NCBI RefSeq assembly: GCF_004358185.1
Contig: NZ_SMUV01000071.1
Location: 1 to 64,000 of the forward strand
Direction: 5' to 3'
DNA from: Antarcticimicrobium luteum
GTDB taxonomy: Bacteria > Pseudomonadota > Alphaproteobacteria > Rhodobacterales > Rhodobacteraceae
DNA: 64,000 nt
Below the pieces are notes generated by a model. It worked only from the letters and a program-made list of their open reading frames with translations, did no database searches and was not told the DNA's origin. The translations under genes and the position numbers were made by a program. Below are positions 44,056 to 53,273 of the stretch, piece by piece (position 1 is the stretch's first letter; every line of letters starts with the position of its first letter).

Positions 44056-44588
44056 GCGGCGACGCGCTGATCGTGCCGGAGGGGGAACATGGACGCATCC
44101 GCGTCTTCGCACTCGACATGCGGCCGGAACAGGCCGAGTTCCTGCGCGAGCCGGGCGCCGCCGATCAGGTGCTGGGGCTGGCCGGGCTGGACCCGGCGCA
44201 GATCGACGTGATCCGCATTGCCGATCTGGAGGGTCTGGGGCTGACCGGGTATCTGACCGAGGGCTGCGGGCTGACCGAAGAGCAGATCCTGCCGGATCGC
44301 GCCCTGCTGGAGGGGCTGGAGGGATACGTTCTGGTTCTGCGCAGCCGCGCGTTCCAAGGCGCGGCCGCCGTGCTGGCACCGGACCCCGAGGTCCGGCTGA
44401 TCGCCAGCTATGACGAACCGGACACCGACTGGCGGGCCGAACCGGTCCGCAGCGCCAGCGCCGAGCCCTATTCGGCCCCGCGCTCCGCTCCGCGGGCGGC
44501 GCGGGCGCGGGCGCGGCGCATCGGCGGCGGGCTGTTCGCGGTTGTGATGATCCTGATCGCGCTGCTGATCTGGGCGGTGGCGGTCTGA
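44052..44588 (+). CDS. Unknown protein in the pyrB-pyrC operon, C-terminal membrane anchor
   Basis: 178 residues. The first 115 residues are a soluble acidic domain (for example [20 protein letters not shown] and [16 protein letters not shown]), followed by a basic, alanine/serine-rich stretch and one C-terminal membrane helix ([19 protein letters not shown]). No known family is recognised. It is tail-anchored, overlaps pyrB by ATGA and shares one base with the next gene, so it is translated with the pyrimidine genes. Function unknown. Confidence 0.8.
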   Translation: MSGDALIVPEGEHGRIRVFALDMRPEQAEFLREPGAADQVLGLAGLDPAQIDVIRIADLEGLGLTGYLTEGCGLTEEQILPDRALLEGLEGYVLVLRSRAFQGAAAVLAPDPEVRLIASYDEPDTDWRAEPVRSASAEPYSAPRSAPRAARARARRIGGGLFAVVMILIALLIWAVAV

Positions 44589-44971
44589 TGGCAGAGCAGC
44601 GTTTCACCGCCGACCGCACCGCCTATCTGCGCACCAACGCCTGGCTGGCGGCACTGGCCATGGCGGGGGCGATGGCATTGCTCTGGGCGATGGGCAACGC
44701 GCATGTCTGGACAGGCGCGGTGGCGGGCCTGGCGGCGATCGGGGTGCGGGGCTGGTATCTGGCCTCGGAGGAACTGGCGGCGGTCTGGGAGGTGAGCGAC
44801 GGCGCGCTGACCGGCCCCGGCGGGCGGCGGGTGCCGCTGAACCAGATCGAAACCGTACGGAAAATGGGCAGTTTTGTACAGGTCATCACCTGCGGCGGGG
44901 ACAAGCACCTGATCAAGTATCAGGCCGACCCGGATGCCACCGTGGCGGCCATCAGAAAGGCAGCGGCATGA
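44588..44971 (+). CDS. Unknown two-helix membrane protein with PH-like tail
   Basis: 127 residues; the ATG at 44588 overlaps the upstream stop (TGATG). Two membrane segments lie near residues 15-60 (AALAMAGAMALLWAMG and GAVAGLAAIGVRGWYL). The remaining 70 residues (VWEVSDGALTGPGGRRVPLN, QIETVRKM, VQVITCGGDKHLIKYQ) have the beta-strand rhythm of bacterial PH-like (bPH) domains. It overlaps pyrC by ATGA. Probably in the inner membrane with the preceding gene product; role unknown. Confidence 0.8.
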   Translation: MAEQRFTADRTAYLRTNAWLAALAMAGAMALLWAMGNAHVWTGAVAGLAAIGVRGWYLASEELAAVWEVSDGALTGPGGRRVPLNQIETVRKMGSFVQVITCGGDKHLIKYQADPDATVAAIRKAAA

Positions 44972-46251
44972 GCGATCTTCTTTTCACCAACGCCCGTCTG
45001 ATCGACCCCGAGGCCGGCACCGACGCGCTCGGCGCTCTGCTGGTGCGCGGCGGGCGGATCGTGGCGCAGGGCCAGGAGGTGGGCCTGTCCGAAGAGGACG
45101 TGACCGTCGTCGATTGCGGCGGCAAATGCCTCGCGCCCGGGATCGTCGATCTGGGCGTCAAGGTCTGCGAGCCGGGCGAGCGGCACAAGGAAAGCTATCG
45201 CAGCGCCGGGCTGGCGGCGGCGGCGGGCGGGGTGACGACCATCGTCACCAGGCCCGACACCAATCCCACCATCGACAGCCCCGAGACGCTGGAATTCGTC
45301 ACCCGCCGGGCACAGGCGGACGCCCCGGTGAACGTGGTGCCGATGGCGGCGCTGACCAAGGCGCGCGCGGGCCGCGAGATGACCGAGATCGGCTTTCTGA
45401 TGGATGCCGGCGCGGTGGCCTTTACCGATTGCGACCATGTGGTCGCCGACACCAAGGTGCTGTCGCGCGCGCTGAGCTATGCCCGGGCACTGGGGGCGCT
45501 GGTGATCGGCCACCCGCAGGAGCCGGGGTTGTCGGACGGCGCGGCGGCCACCAGCGGAAAATTCGCCAGCCTGCGCGGGCTGCCCTCCGTCACGCCGATG
45601 GCCGAGCGGATGGGGCTCGACCGCGACATCGCGCTGCTGGAGATGACCGGGGCGCGCTATCACGCCGACCAGATCACCACCGCCCGGGCGCTGCCGGCGC
45701 TGGAGCGGGCCAAGGCCAACGGGCTCGACATCACCGCCGGCGTCGGCATCCATCACCTGACGCTGAACGAATTCGACGTCGCCGACTACCGCACCTTCTT
45801 CAAGCTGAAGCCGCCGCTGCGGGCCGAGGACGACCGGCAGGCGGTGATCGAGGCGGTGCGCAGCGGGCTGATCGATGTGATCTGCTCGATGCACACGCCG
45901 CAGGACGAGGAGAGCAAGCGGCTCCCCTTCGAGGAGGCGGCGAGCGGCGCGGTGGGGCTGGAGACGCTGCTGCCGGCGGCGATGCGACTTTACCATGCGG
46001 GCGATCTGGACCTGCCGACCCTGTTCCGCGCCATGAGCCTGAACCCGGCGAAACGTCTGGGGCTTTCATGCGGGCGGCTGAGTGAGGGCGCCCCGGCGGA
46101 TCTGGTGCTGTTCGATCCCGATGCGCCCTTTGTGCTGGACCGCTTTACGCTGCGCTCGAAATCCAAGAACACGCCATTCGACGGCGGACGGATGCAGGGC
46201 CGCGTGCTGGCGACCTATGTGGGCGGCGCACCCGTCTATCGGAGGGACTGA
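44968..46251 (+). CDS. pyrC: Dihydroorotase homologue lacking metal ligands (PyrC'-like)
   Basis: 427 residues with the dihydroorotase fold and order of blocks. The first metal motif, normally D-x-H-x-H, reads DLGVKVCEPG (residues 61-70), so both histidines are replaced by G63 and K65. The catalytic T-D-H-A-P-H block reads CSMHTPQ (306-312), without the aspartate. GIHHLTLNEFD keeps a histidine pair. This is the pattern of the inactive PyrC' of Pseudomonas, which is needed to assemble PyrB. An active dihydroorotase should exist elsewhere in the genome. It overlaps plsY by one base. Confidence 0.82.
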   Translation: MSDLLFTNARLIDPEAGTDALGALLVRGGRIVAQGQEVGLSEEDVTVVDCGGKCLAPGIVDLGVKVCEPGERHKESYRSAGLAAAAGGVTTIVTRPDTNPTIDSPETLEFVTRRAQADAPVNVVPMAALTKARAGREMTEIGFLMDAGAVAFTDCDHVVADTKVLSRALSYARALGALVIGHPQEPGLSDGAAATSGKFASLRGLPSVTPMAERMGLDRDIALLEMTGARYHADQITTARALPALERAKANGLDITAGVGIHHLTLNEFDVADYRTFFKLKPPLRAEDDRQAVIEAVRSGLIDVICSMHTPQDEESKRLPFEEAASGAVGLETLLPAAMRLYHAGDLDLPTLFRAMSLNPAKRLGLSCGRLSEGAPADLVLFDPDAPFVLDRFTLRSKSKNTPFDGGRMQGRVLATYVGGAPVYRRD

Positions 46252-46856
46252 TGCCGGAGATCACATCCACCGCCGCGACGCTGATCCTGTGGGCCGTGAT
46301 CGGCTACGGACTGGGCGCGATCCCCTTCGGCATGGTGCTGGCGCGGATCATGGGGCTGGGCAATCTGCGCGAGATCGGCTCGGGCAATATCGGCGCCACC
46401 AACGTGCTGCGCACCGGCAACAAGACGGCCGCCGCGCTGACGCTGGTGCTCGACGGCGGCAAGGGGGCGGCGGCGGTGCTGCTGGCGCGGGCCTTTGCGG
46501 CGGAGGATGCGGTGATGCTGGCGGGGTTCGCCGTCTTTATCGGCCACTGCTATCCGGTCTGGCTGGGATTCAGGGGCGGCAAGGGTGTGGCCACCTTTCT
46601 GGGGCTCTGGCTGGCGCTGGCCTGGCCGGTGGGGATCGCCTGCTGCCTGACCTGGCTGAGCGCGGCGCTGCTCAGCCGGATCTCCTCGATGGGGGCGCTG
46701 GCGGCGGCGGCGGCCTCGACCCCCTGGGCGATCGCGCTGGGATATGGCGAGGCGTTTGTGCCGGGGGCGGCGCTGACCCTGCTGGTGTTCTGGCGCCACC
46801 GGGCCAATATCACCCGCATCCGTGCCGGAACCGAACCGAAGATCGGACAGAAATAG
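46251..46856 (+). CDS. plsY: Glycerol-3-phosphate acyltransferase PlsY
   Basis: 201 residues with five membrane segments. The PlsY blocks are present: GYGLGAIPFGMVLAR, EIGSGNIGATNVLRTG and the GHCYPVWLGFRGGKGVATF block. It uses acyl-phosphate to acylate glycerol 3-phosphate, the first step of phospholipid synthesis, in the inner membrane. It is the last gene of the pyrB operon. The link between the two is probably only transcriptional. Confidence 0.93.
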   Translation: MPEITSTAATLILWAVIGYGLGAIPFGMVLARIMGLGNLREIGSGNIGATNVLRTGNKTAAALTLVLDGGKGAAAVLLARAFAAEDAVMLAGFAVFIGHCYPVWLGFRGGKGVATFLGLWLALAWPVGIACCLTWLSAALLSRISSMGALAAAAASTPWAIALGYGEAFVPGAALTLLVFWRHRANITRIRAGTEPKIGQK

Positions 46857-46903
46857 CGGCGGCGCGATCCGGGCGACGGGCCCGGTCGCACCCCGGCCGT
46901 GCC

Positions 46904-47257
46904 TCAGGGGATCAGCCGTTCCAGCGCGGTGCCGTTTCCCCAGGTACCGTGCAGCTCGCCGCTGGGCATGCGGACGTAAACCACCGGATAATTGCTGCCC
47001 CAATCGACCCAGATGATATCGCCGTTGCGGGTGCCGGTGCCATTATAGCTTTGGTTGCCGACGCGCCAGGAGACATAGACCATGCCGCCCTCCTCGCGGA
47101 TCGTGACGGTGCCGCGATAGGCCGAGCCGTCGGGGTTGCGCCCCTCGGCGCGGTAGCCGCCGGAAATCGACTGCGCCGCCAGCGGCGGCGCCAGCATGGC
47201 AAGCCCCGCCACCAGCCCGCCCATGACCGCACGGCGGCCCCATTTCGCCTGTCTCAT
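46904..47257 (-). CDS. Small exported protein of unknown function
   Basis: 117 residues with a signal peptide (GRRAVMGGLVAGLAMLAPPLAAQ). The mature part of about 85 residues is beta-rich (ISGGYRAEGRNPDGSAYRG, VYVSWRVGNQSYNGTGTRNG, HGTWGNGTALERLIP), resembling small periplasmic lipocalin-like or fibronectin-binding-like proteins. The RR in the signal could support Tat export, though no clear RRxFL is present. It stands alone, convergent with plsY. Confidence 0.75.
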   Translation of the reverse strand: MRQAKWGRRAVMGGLVAGLAMLAPPLAAQSISGGYRAEGRNPDGSAYRGTVTIREEGGMVYVSWRVGNQSYNGTGTRNGDIIWVDWGSNYPVVYVRMPSGELHGTWGNGTALERLIP

Positions 47258-47359
47258 GCCACACTCTCCCCTTCCGGAACTCCGACATCGGCGACAGTGT
47301 GGCCCGGATCGGGCCCTATGTCACCACTGGCGTCGGAGCGCCCGGCCCGGCGGGGCGGA

Positions 47360-48730
47360 TCAGTAGGCGAAAGCCTCGTAGATCCGGTCGAGGTCGCCAT
47401 TCCAGTCGCCGTTGTACTGTTCCAGAAGCTCGTCGGCCGGGGTCATGCCGGTTTCGACGCTGTCCTCCAGCGCGTGCAGGAAATGGCGTTCGTCCTGCAC
47501 CATGCCGCCCAGACCGGGGCGCGCGCGCGCCTTCAGCCCCGAGCGGGCGATTTCCAGCACCTGCACCGCAAGATCGTTCATCCGGCGGCCGCCGACCTCG
47601 GCCTGAAGGCCGTCCCGGGCCGCGCCCAGGCGCCAGGCCTCGCGGGTCTCGGTGTCCCAGCCCTTGACCAGATCCCAGGCGGCGTCCAGCGCGCCCTGAT
47701 CGTAGGTCAGCCCGACCCAGAAGGCCGGCAGCGCGCAGAGCCTGCGCCAGGGGCCGCCGTCGGCACCGCGCATCTCGATGAATTTCTTCAGCCGCGCCTC
47801 TGGAAAGGCGGTGGTCAGGTGATCGGCCCAGTCGCTGAGCGTGGGTTTCTCGCCCGGCAGCGCCGGCAGCTCGCCCTTGAGGAAATCGCGGAACGACTGG
47901 CCCAGCGCGTCGATATACTGCCCGTCCCGGTAGACGAAATACATCGGCACATCGAGCATGTACTCGACCCAGGCCTCGAACCCGAAGCCCTGGTCAAAGA
48001 CAAAGGGCACCATGCCGGTGCGGGCCGGGTCCAGATGCTGCCAGACCCAGGAGCGGTAGGATTTCATGCCGTTGGGCTTGCCCTCGAAAAACGGCGAATT
48101 GGCGAACAGCGCGGTCGCGACGGGTTGCAGCGCAATGGCGACCCGCATTTTCTGCACCATGTCCGCCTCGGAGCCGAAATCGAGGTTCACCTGCACCGTG
48201 CAGGTGCGCCGCATCATGGTCGTGCCGGTGGTGCCGACCTTGTCCATATAGGCGTTCATCAGCTTGTAGCGGCCCTTGGGCATCAGCGGCATCTGGTCAT
48301 GGGTCCAGATCGGCGCGGCGCCCAGCCCGATGAAGCCGACGCCGATCTCGTCGGCGATATCCTTGACCTCGCGCAGATGCTCGTTCACCTCATCGCAGGT
48401 CTGATGGATGGTCTCCAGCGGCGCGCCGGACAGCTCCAGCGCCCCGCCGGGTTCCAGCGACACGTTGGCGCCGTCCTTTTCAAGCCCGATCAGGTGGCCG
48501 CCCTCGCGGACCTCGGCCCAGCCATAGCGGTCGCGCAGCCCTTCAAGCACGGCGCGGATCGACCGCTGGCCGTCAAAGGGCAGCGGTTTGTGGGTGTCCT
48601 TGCAATAGCCGAACTTCTCGTGCTCGGTGCCGATGCGCCAGTCCGATTTCGGCTTGCAGCCGTCGGCCAGGTATTCGGCCAGTTGTTCATGCCGTTCGAT
48701 CGGGCCGCCGCCGGACTGGGGGATGGACAT
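47360..48730 (-). CDS. gshA: Glutamate-cysteine ligase (plant-type)
   Basis: 456 residues. The opening WRIGTEHEKFGYCKDTHKPL holds the metal and ATP residues of plant-type GshA, followed by SLEPGGALELSGAPLETIHQ, TCTVQVNLDFGSEADMV and EMRGADGGPW. It makes gamma-glutamylcysteine, the committed step to glutathione. This class is the usual one in alphaproteobacteria and plants. It is transcribed alone from the 67-bp gap upstream. Confidence 0.93.
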   Translation of the reverse strand: MSIPQSGGGPIERHEQLAEYLADGCKPKSDWRIGTEHEKFGYCKDTHKPLPFDGQRSIRAVLEGLRDRYGWAEVREGGHLIGLEKDGANVSLEPGGALELSGAPLETIHQTCDEVNEHLREVKDIADEIGVGFIGLGAAPIWTHDQMPLMPKGRYKLMNAYMDKVGTTGTTMMRRTCTVQVNLDFGSEADMVQKMRVAIALQPVATALFANSPFFEGKPNGMKSYRSWVWQHLDPARTGMVPFVFDQGFGFEAWVEYMLDVPMYFVYRDGQYIDALGQSFRDFLKGELPALPGEKPTLSDWADHLTTAFPEARLKKFIEMRGADGGPWRRLCALPAFWVGLTYDQGALDAAWDLVKGWDTETREAWRLGAARDGLQAEVGGRRMNDLAVQVLEIARSGLKARARPGLGGMVQDERHFLHALEDSVETGMTPADELLEQYNGDWNGDLDRIYEAFAY

Positions 48731-48797
48731 TCGCGCACTCCGCTGCTGCTTTGCTCTCGTTTCCGGGGGGCAGTGGTGCGGCGAAATGGCGGGACTG

Positions 48798-49337
48798 TCA
48801 ATGCAGCCTTTGGTGCGCGGGGCGCAGGGGCCGGCGTTCCCAGATCACAACCGCATGAGCGCCGCCGCGGTTCAGCTCGGCCAGCATCCGTTCGGTGCGC
48901 AGGCCCGGCAGGGCGGCGAAGACATCGAACAGCGCCGACGCGCCCTCGGCGTTGACAGGGATATGCAGGATCGGACGGCCCGGCTCCTCCAGCACCCAAT
49001 GGGCCGGCCGGGCGGAGGGATCGAGCACCAGCCGTTCCAGATCCGGGACCGAGACCGAGCCGCCGGAAAGCGGGCCCATATAGGTGATCTCGCCCTCGTC
49101 CACCAGCACCACGCCGGGGCCCTGCCCCCTGCCCGGACCTGTGGCGCGGAACCGGGCGCGCTGCACCCCGATAACCGCGATGCCGGCGCCGGCGGGGATC
49201 AGCAGCCAGCCGATCCAACCCAGCAGCCCGCCCGTCACCAGCGCCCAGTAGAGGCCCAGCGCCACCAGGGCGGCGCCGGTCAGCGCCTCGCGCCAGCGGT
49301 GCAGCGCCGCGCGGGCCTCGGGGCGGATGAAGCTCAT
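48798..49337 (-). CDS. Unknown membrane protein downstream of rsmE
   Basis: 179 residues; the ATG at 49337 overlaps the rsmE stop (ATGA). Two close membrane segments lie in residues 18-55 (ALTGAALVALGLYWALVTGG, LGWIGWLLIPAGAGIAVIG). The cytosolic part (VVLVDEGEITYMGPLSGGSV, VPDLERLVLDPS) looks like a small beta domain. No family is recognised. It is translationally coupled to rsmE, but no role is evident. Confidence 0.8.
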   Translation of the reverse strand: MSFIRPEARAALHRWREALTGAALVALGLYWALVTGGLLGWIGWLLIPAGAGIAVIGVQRARFRATGPGRGQGPGVVLVDEGEITYMGPLSGGSVSVPDLERLVLDPSARPAHWVLEEPGRPILHIPVNAEGASALFDVFAALPGLRTERMLAELNRGGAHAVVIWERRPLRPAHQRLH

Positions 49338-50056
49338 CGCCAGTCCCCCAGCGCCTGCTGCCAGAGGGTCATTGCGGCCACGGCGGCGGTATCTGCGCGC
49401 AGGATGCGGGGGCCCAGCGCCACCACGCGGGCCTGCGGCAGGGCGGTCAGGCGGCTGCGCTCTGCTTCCGAAAAGCCGCCCTCGGGTCCGATCAGGATCG
49501 CCCAGGGGCCGGGGGCGGCGCCGGTCAGCCCACCGGTCGCGCCGGCCTCGGCCTCGTCGCAGAACATCAGGTGGCGGTCCTCGGGCCAGTTGGCCAGCAG
49601 GCGGTCGAGCTTTTGCAGGTCGGTCACCTCGGGAACATAGGTGCCGCCGCATTGCTCTGCCGCCTCGATGGCATGGGCCTGGAGCCGGTCCTGGCGGATG
49701 CGTTCGGAGTTGGTGAAATCGGTCTGCACCGGGATGATCTTGGCCGCCCCCATCTCGGCCGCCTTTTCGACGATGAAATCGGTGCGCGCCTTTTTGATCG
49801 GCGCGAACAGCAGCCAGAGGTCTGGCGGCATCTGCAAGGGTTTGCTCTGTTCGGCGCAGGCGAGCGTGCCGCCGCGCTTGCCCGCCTCGGCCACCTCGGC
49901 CAGCCATTCGCCGTCGCGCCCGTTGAACAGCGCCACCGCGTCGCCCGCGCCCAGCCGCATCACCCCGAAGAGGTAATGCGCCTGTTCCCGCGTCAGAGGA
50001 ACCGATTGCCCCGCCCCCAGCGGGTGCTCTACATACAGCCTGACCTTTGCCTTCAT
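49334..50056 (-). CDS. rsmE: 16S rRNA (uracil1498-N3)-methyltransferase
   Basis: 240 residues. It has the RsmE blocks: VRLYVEHPLGAGQSVPL at the N-terminus, IKKARTDFIVEKAAEMG, the IIPVQTDFTNSERI strand and the knotted SAM site ILIGPEGGFSEAERS. It methylates U1498 of 16S rRNA. Its ATG is only 12 bp from the divergent ubiA ATG. Confidence 0.93.
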   Translation of the reverse strand: MKAKVRLYVEHPLGAGQSVPLTREQAHYLFGVMRLGAGDAVALFNGRDGEWLAEVAEAGKRGGTLACAEQSKPLQMPPDLWLLFAPIKKARTDFIVEKAAEMGAAKIIPVQTDFTNSERIRQDRLQAHAIEAAEQCGGTYVPEVTDLQKLDRLLANWPEDRHLMFCDEAEAGATGGLTGAAPGPWAILIGPEGGFSEAERSRLTALPQARVVALGPRILRADTAAVAAMTLWQQALGDWR

Positions 50057-50068
50057 GCGAGACTACAT

Positions 50069-51043
50069 ATGCAACCTCAGAGCCCTACGCCAGATGCGAC
50101 CGCCAGCGGACAGGTGGCCGATGCGGTGCGCGGCAACTGGGTGGACCGGCTGGCGCCGGAGGCGACGCGGCCCTATCTGCGGCTGAGCCGCGCCGACCGG
50201 CCGATCGGCACCTGGCTGCTGTTGCTGCCGTGCTGGTGGGGGCTGGCGCTGGGGATGCTCTGGGACCAGTCGCCGAGGTGGGAGGATCTGTGGATCTTCA
50301 TCGGCTGCGGCCTCGGCGCCTGGCTGATGCGCGGGGCCGGCTGCACCTGGAACGACATCACCGACCGCGACATCGACGGCAGCGTCGAGCGCACCCGCTC
50401 GCGCCCGATCCCCTCGGGGCAGGTCAGCGTGAAACAGGCGCTGGCCTATATGGGCGCGCAGGCGCTGGTGGCCTTTGCGATCCTGCTGACCTTCAACGCC
50501 GCCGCCATCGCGCTGGGCTTTCTGTCGCTGCTGCCGGTGGCGATCTACCCCTTTGCCAAGCGGTTCACCTGGTGGCCGCAGGTGTTTCTGGGCCTCGCCT
50601 TCAACTGGGGCGCGCTGCTGGCCTGGGCGGCGCATACCGGATCGCTGCACTGGGCGCCGGTGATCCTCTATGTCGCCGGGATCTGCTGGACGCTGTTCTA
50701 CGACACCATCTATGCCCACCAGGATGCCGAGGACGACGCGCTGATCGGGGTGAAGTCCACCGCGCGCCTCTTCGGCGAGGCCAGCCCGCAGTGGTTGCGG
50801 GCGTTTCAGCTGCTGACGGTGGCGCTGTTGGCGCTGGCGGTGGTCGCGGCGGCGGCGCCGCGCGGCACGGGCGCGGCGCTGGCGGTGGCGCTGGCCGGCC
50901 CCTGCGCGATGGGCCTGCACATGGGCTGGCAATTGCGCCGGTTCGACCCGGACGACAATCCCACATTGCTTCGTCTGTTCCGGGCCAACCGCGACACCGG
51001 CTTGATTCCGCTCATCTTCTTTCTGGCCGCGGTGCTGGCATGA
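50069..51043 (+). CDS. ubiA: 4-hydroxybenzoate polyprenyltransferase
   Basis: 324 residues with about eight membrane helices. The prenyl-diphosphate motif is GCTWNDITDRDIDGSVERT, the second aspartate motif YDTIYAHQDAEDDALIG. It attaches the polyprenyl chain to 4-hydroxybenzoate in ubiquinone synthesis. There is no ribosome site before the ATG at 50069, and rsmE begins 12 bp away on the other strand; the mRNA may be leaderless or use a later start near residue 18-25. Confidence 0.92.
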   Translation: MQPQSPTPDATASGQVADAVRGNWVDRLAPEATRPYLRLSRADRPIGTWLLLLPCWWGLALGMLWDQSPRWEDLWIFIGCGLGAWLMRGAGCTWNDITDRDIDGSVERTRSRPIPSGQVSVKQALAYMGAQALVAFAILLTFNAAAIALGFLSLLPVAIYPFAKRFTWWPQVFLGLAFNWGALLAWAAHTGSLHWAPVILYVAGICWTLFYDTIYAHQDAEDDALIGVKSTARLFGEASPQWLRAFQLLTVALLALAVVAAAAPRGTGAALAVALAGPCAMGLHMGWQLRRFDPDDNPTLLRLFRANRDTGLIPLIFFLAAVLA

Positions 51044-51107
51044 TTGCACCCGGGCAGCCCCGGCGTTATGACAACGGCACCCCAAAAAGCAGAAGACCGA
51101 TCCGTTG

Positions 51108-53273
51108 ATGCGCCTATCCTCACTGTTCGCCGTCGGCCTGGCCTTTTTCGCCGCCGCCATTCTGAGCCTTGTCGCGGCAGGGTTCGCGGTAACCGCGGTG
51201 GAGGAGTCGACGGAAATCGGGGTGCGCCAATCGCTGGACGGCGCCGGGCATCACTGGACCGAGGTCGAGGCCGACGGGCTGCGGGTGACACTGAGCGGCA
51301 CCGCGCCGGACGAGGCCACGCGGTTTAACGCCATCACCGTGGCCGCCACCGTGGTCGACGCCGCCCGCGTCATCGACCAGATGGGAATCGCCCCCACCGC
51401 CGACCTGACGCCGCCGCGGTTCTCGGCAGAGGTGCTGCGCAATGACAGCGGCATCTCGATCATCGGGCTGGTGCCCGCCGCCACCGACCGCGCCGACCTG
51501 GTCGAGCAGCTGACCGGCATCGCCGGCGCCGAAAAGGTGGCCGACCTGCTGGAGAGCGCCGATTACCCGGTGCCCGAGGGCTGGGACGAGGCGTTGCAGT
51601 TCGCCGTGGTCGCGCTGGCCGAATTGCCGCGCTCGAAAGTGTCGGTCAGCGCCGGACAGGTCAAGATCACCGCCATCGCCGACAGCCGCGAGGCGAAGAA
51701 GGCACTGGAACGCAAGCTGAACCGCGCCGCCCCGCCGGGACTGCGACTGGGGCTCGAGATCGCCGCGCCGCGGCCGGTGATTACGCCGTTCTCGCTGCGC
51801 TATATCATCGACGAGACGGGCGGGCGGTTCGACGCCTGTTCGGCCGAGACCGAGGCCGCGCGCGACCGCATCCTGACCGCCGCCCGCGCCGCCGGGCTGA
51901 CCGGCGAGGCGAGCTGTACCATCGGCATGGGCGTTCCGTCGCCCAACTGGGCGCGCGCCGCCGAGCTAAGCCTGGCCGCGCTGGCGAAACTGGGCGCGGG
52001 GTCGGTCACCTTTGCCGATGCCGATATTACCCTGGTGGCCGCCCAGGGCACCAATGAGGGACTGTTCGACGAGGCGGTGGGCGAGCTGGAAAACGCCCTG
52101 CCGGAGGTCTTTGCGTTGCATGCGGTGCTGCCGGCGCCCAAGGATGAGGGGGCCGGCGGGCCGCCCGAGTTCGTCGCCACCCGCAGCCCCGAGGGGCTGG
52201 TGCAGCTGCGCGGGCGGCTGAGCGACGACAACCTGCGGCGCATGGCCGACAGCTATGCCCGGGCGCGGTTCGGATCGGAAAGCGTCTATACCGCCGCCCG
52301 GGTGGTCGAGGGGCTGCCGGCAGACTGGCCGGTGCGGGTGCTGGCCGGGCTTGAGGCGCTGTCGAGACTGGCCAACGGCGTCGTCACCGTGCTGCCCGAT
52401 GCGGTGCAGCTGACCGGCGTTTCCCATGAGCAGGACGCCAGCGCCGAGATCGCCAGGCTGCTCTCGGACAAGCTGGGCGAGGCCGAGAATTTCACCCTCG
52501 ACATCACCTATCGCGCGCCGCCCGAGCCGGTCGATACCACCCCGGACCCCGAGGAATGCGAGCGCCGTCTGAGCGTGGTGCAGAAGGACGGCAAGATCAC
52601 CTTCGAGCCCGGATCGGCCACCATCGCGGCGGCGTCGCAGGATATCATGAACCGGATCGCCGACATTCTGACCGAGTGCAGGGAGATCCGGCTGGAGATC
52701 CAGGGCCACACCGACAGCCAGGGCCGCGAGGAGATGAACCTCAAGTTGAGCCAGGCCCGGGCGCAGTCGGTGCTGAACGAGCTGCGCGCGCGGCGGGTGC
52801 TGACCTCGAGCTTTGTCGCGGTGGGCTATGGCGAGAACCGCCCGATCGCCCCCAATGACACCGAAGAGGGGCGCGAGGCCAACCGCCGGATCGAGTTCCG
52901 GCTGATCCGGCCGGCGCCGACGGCGGAAGAGGAAAGCACGCTCGACGCGGTTGCCGAGGAAACCCCGGTCGCGGCGGAGGCGTCCGGGACCGAGACGGGC
53001 GCCGGAACCGACACCGGAACCGACAATGGGGCCGACAACGGGACCGGCAACGGGACCGGCACCGAAGTCGCCACCGGGCAGCCGGATGCGGAAGACACTG
53101 GCACCGGTGAGGCCGGCGCTGGTGAGGCGGGTAGCGACAACCCGGAAACGGCGGCGCCTTCTGAAGACGCGGACGCCGAAACGGCCGAGGCGCGTGGCGA
53201 TGCGACCGGCGCAGCGCCTGAGACGGCGCCGAAGGACGAAGCGGCCGGCACCAGCGGGGAGAAAAGCGAATGA
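51108..53273 (+). CDS. OmpA-family protein with BON-like domains and acidic tail
   Basis: 721 residues; the ATG at 51108 is preferred to a TTG just before. An N-terminal anchor or signal (LFAVGLAFFAAAILSLVAAGF) is followed by BON-like repeats (DGLRVTLSGTAPDEATRFN and others). The OmpA C-terminal peptidoglycan-binding domain spans about 490-605 (TFEPGSATIAAASQ, EIQGHTDSQGREEMNLKLSQ, GYGENRPIAPND). The last 115 residues are low-complexity, rich in T, G, A, D and E. It is probably anchored in the inner or outer membrane and holds the peptidoglycan. It overlaps the next gene. Confidence 0.87.
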   Translation: MRLSSLFAVGLAFFAAAILSLVAAGFAVTAVEESTEIGVRQSLDGAGHHWTEVEADGLRVTLSGTAPDEATRFNAITVAATVVDAARVIDQMGIAPTADLTPPRFSAEVLRNDSGISIIGLVPAATDRADLVEQLTGIAGAEKVADLLESADYPVPEGWDEALQFAVVALAELPRSKVSVSAGQVKITAIADSREAKKALERKLNRAAPPGLRLGLEIAAPRPVITPFSLRYIIDETGGRFDACSAETEAARDRILTAARAAGLTGEASCTIGMGVPSPNWARAAELSLAALAKLGAGSVTFADADITLVAAQGTNEGLFDEAVGELENALPEVFALHAVLPAPKDEGAGGPPEFVATRSPEGLVQLRGRLSDDNLRRMADSYARARFGSESVYTAARVVEGLPADWPVRVLAGLEALSRLANGVVTVLPDAVQLTGVSHEQDASAEIARLLSDKLGEAENFTLDITYRAPPEPVDTTPDPEECERRLSVVQKDGKITFEPGSATIAAASQDIMNRIADILTECREIRLEIQGHTDSQGREEMNLKLSQARAQSVLNELRARRVLTSSFVAVGYGENRPIAPNDTEEGREANRRIEFRLIRPAPTAEEESTLDAVAEETPVAAEASGTETGAGTDTGTDNGADNGTGNGTGTEVATGQPDAEDTGTGEAGAGEAGSDNPETAAPSEDADAETAEARGDATGAAPETAPKDEAAGTSGEKSE

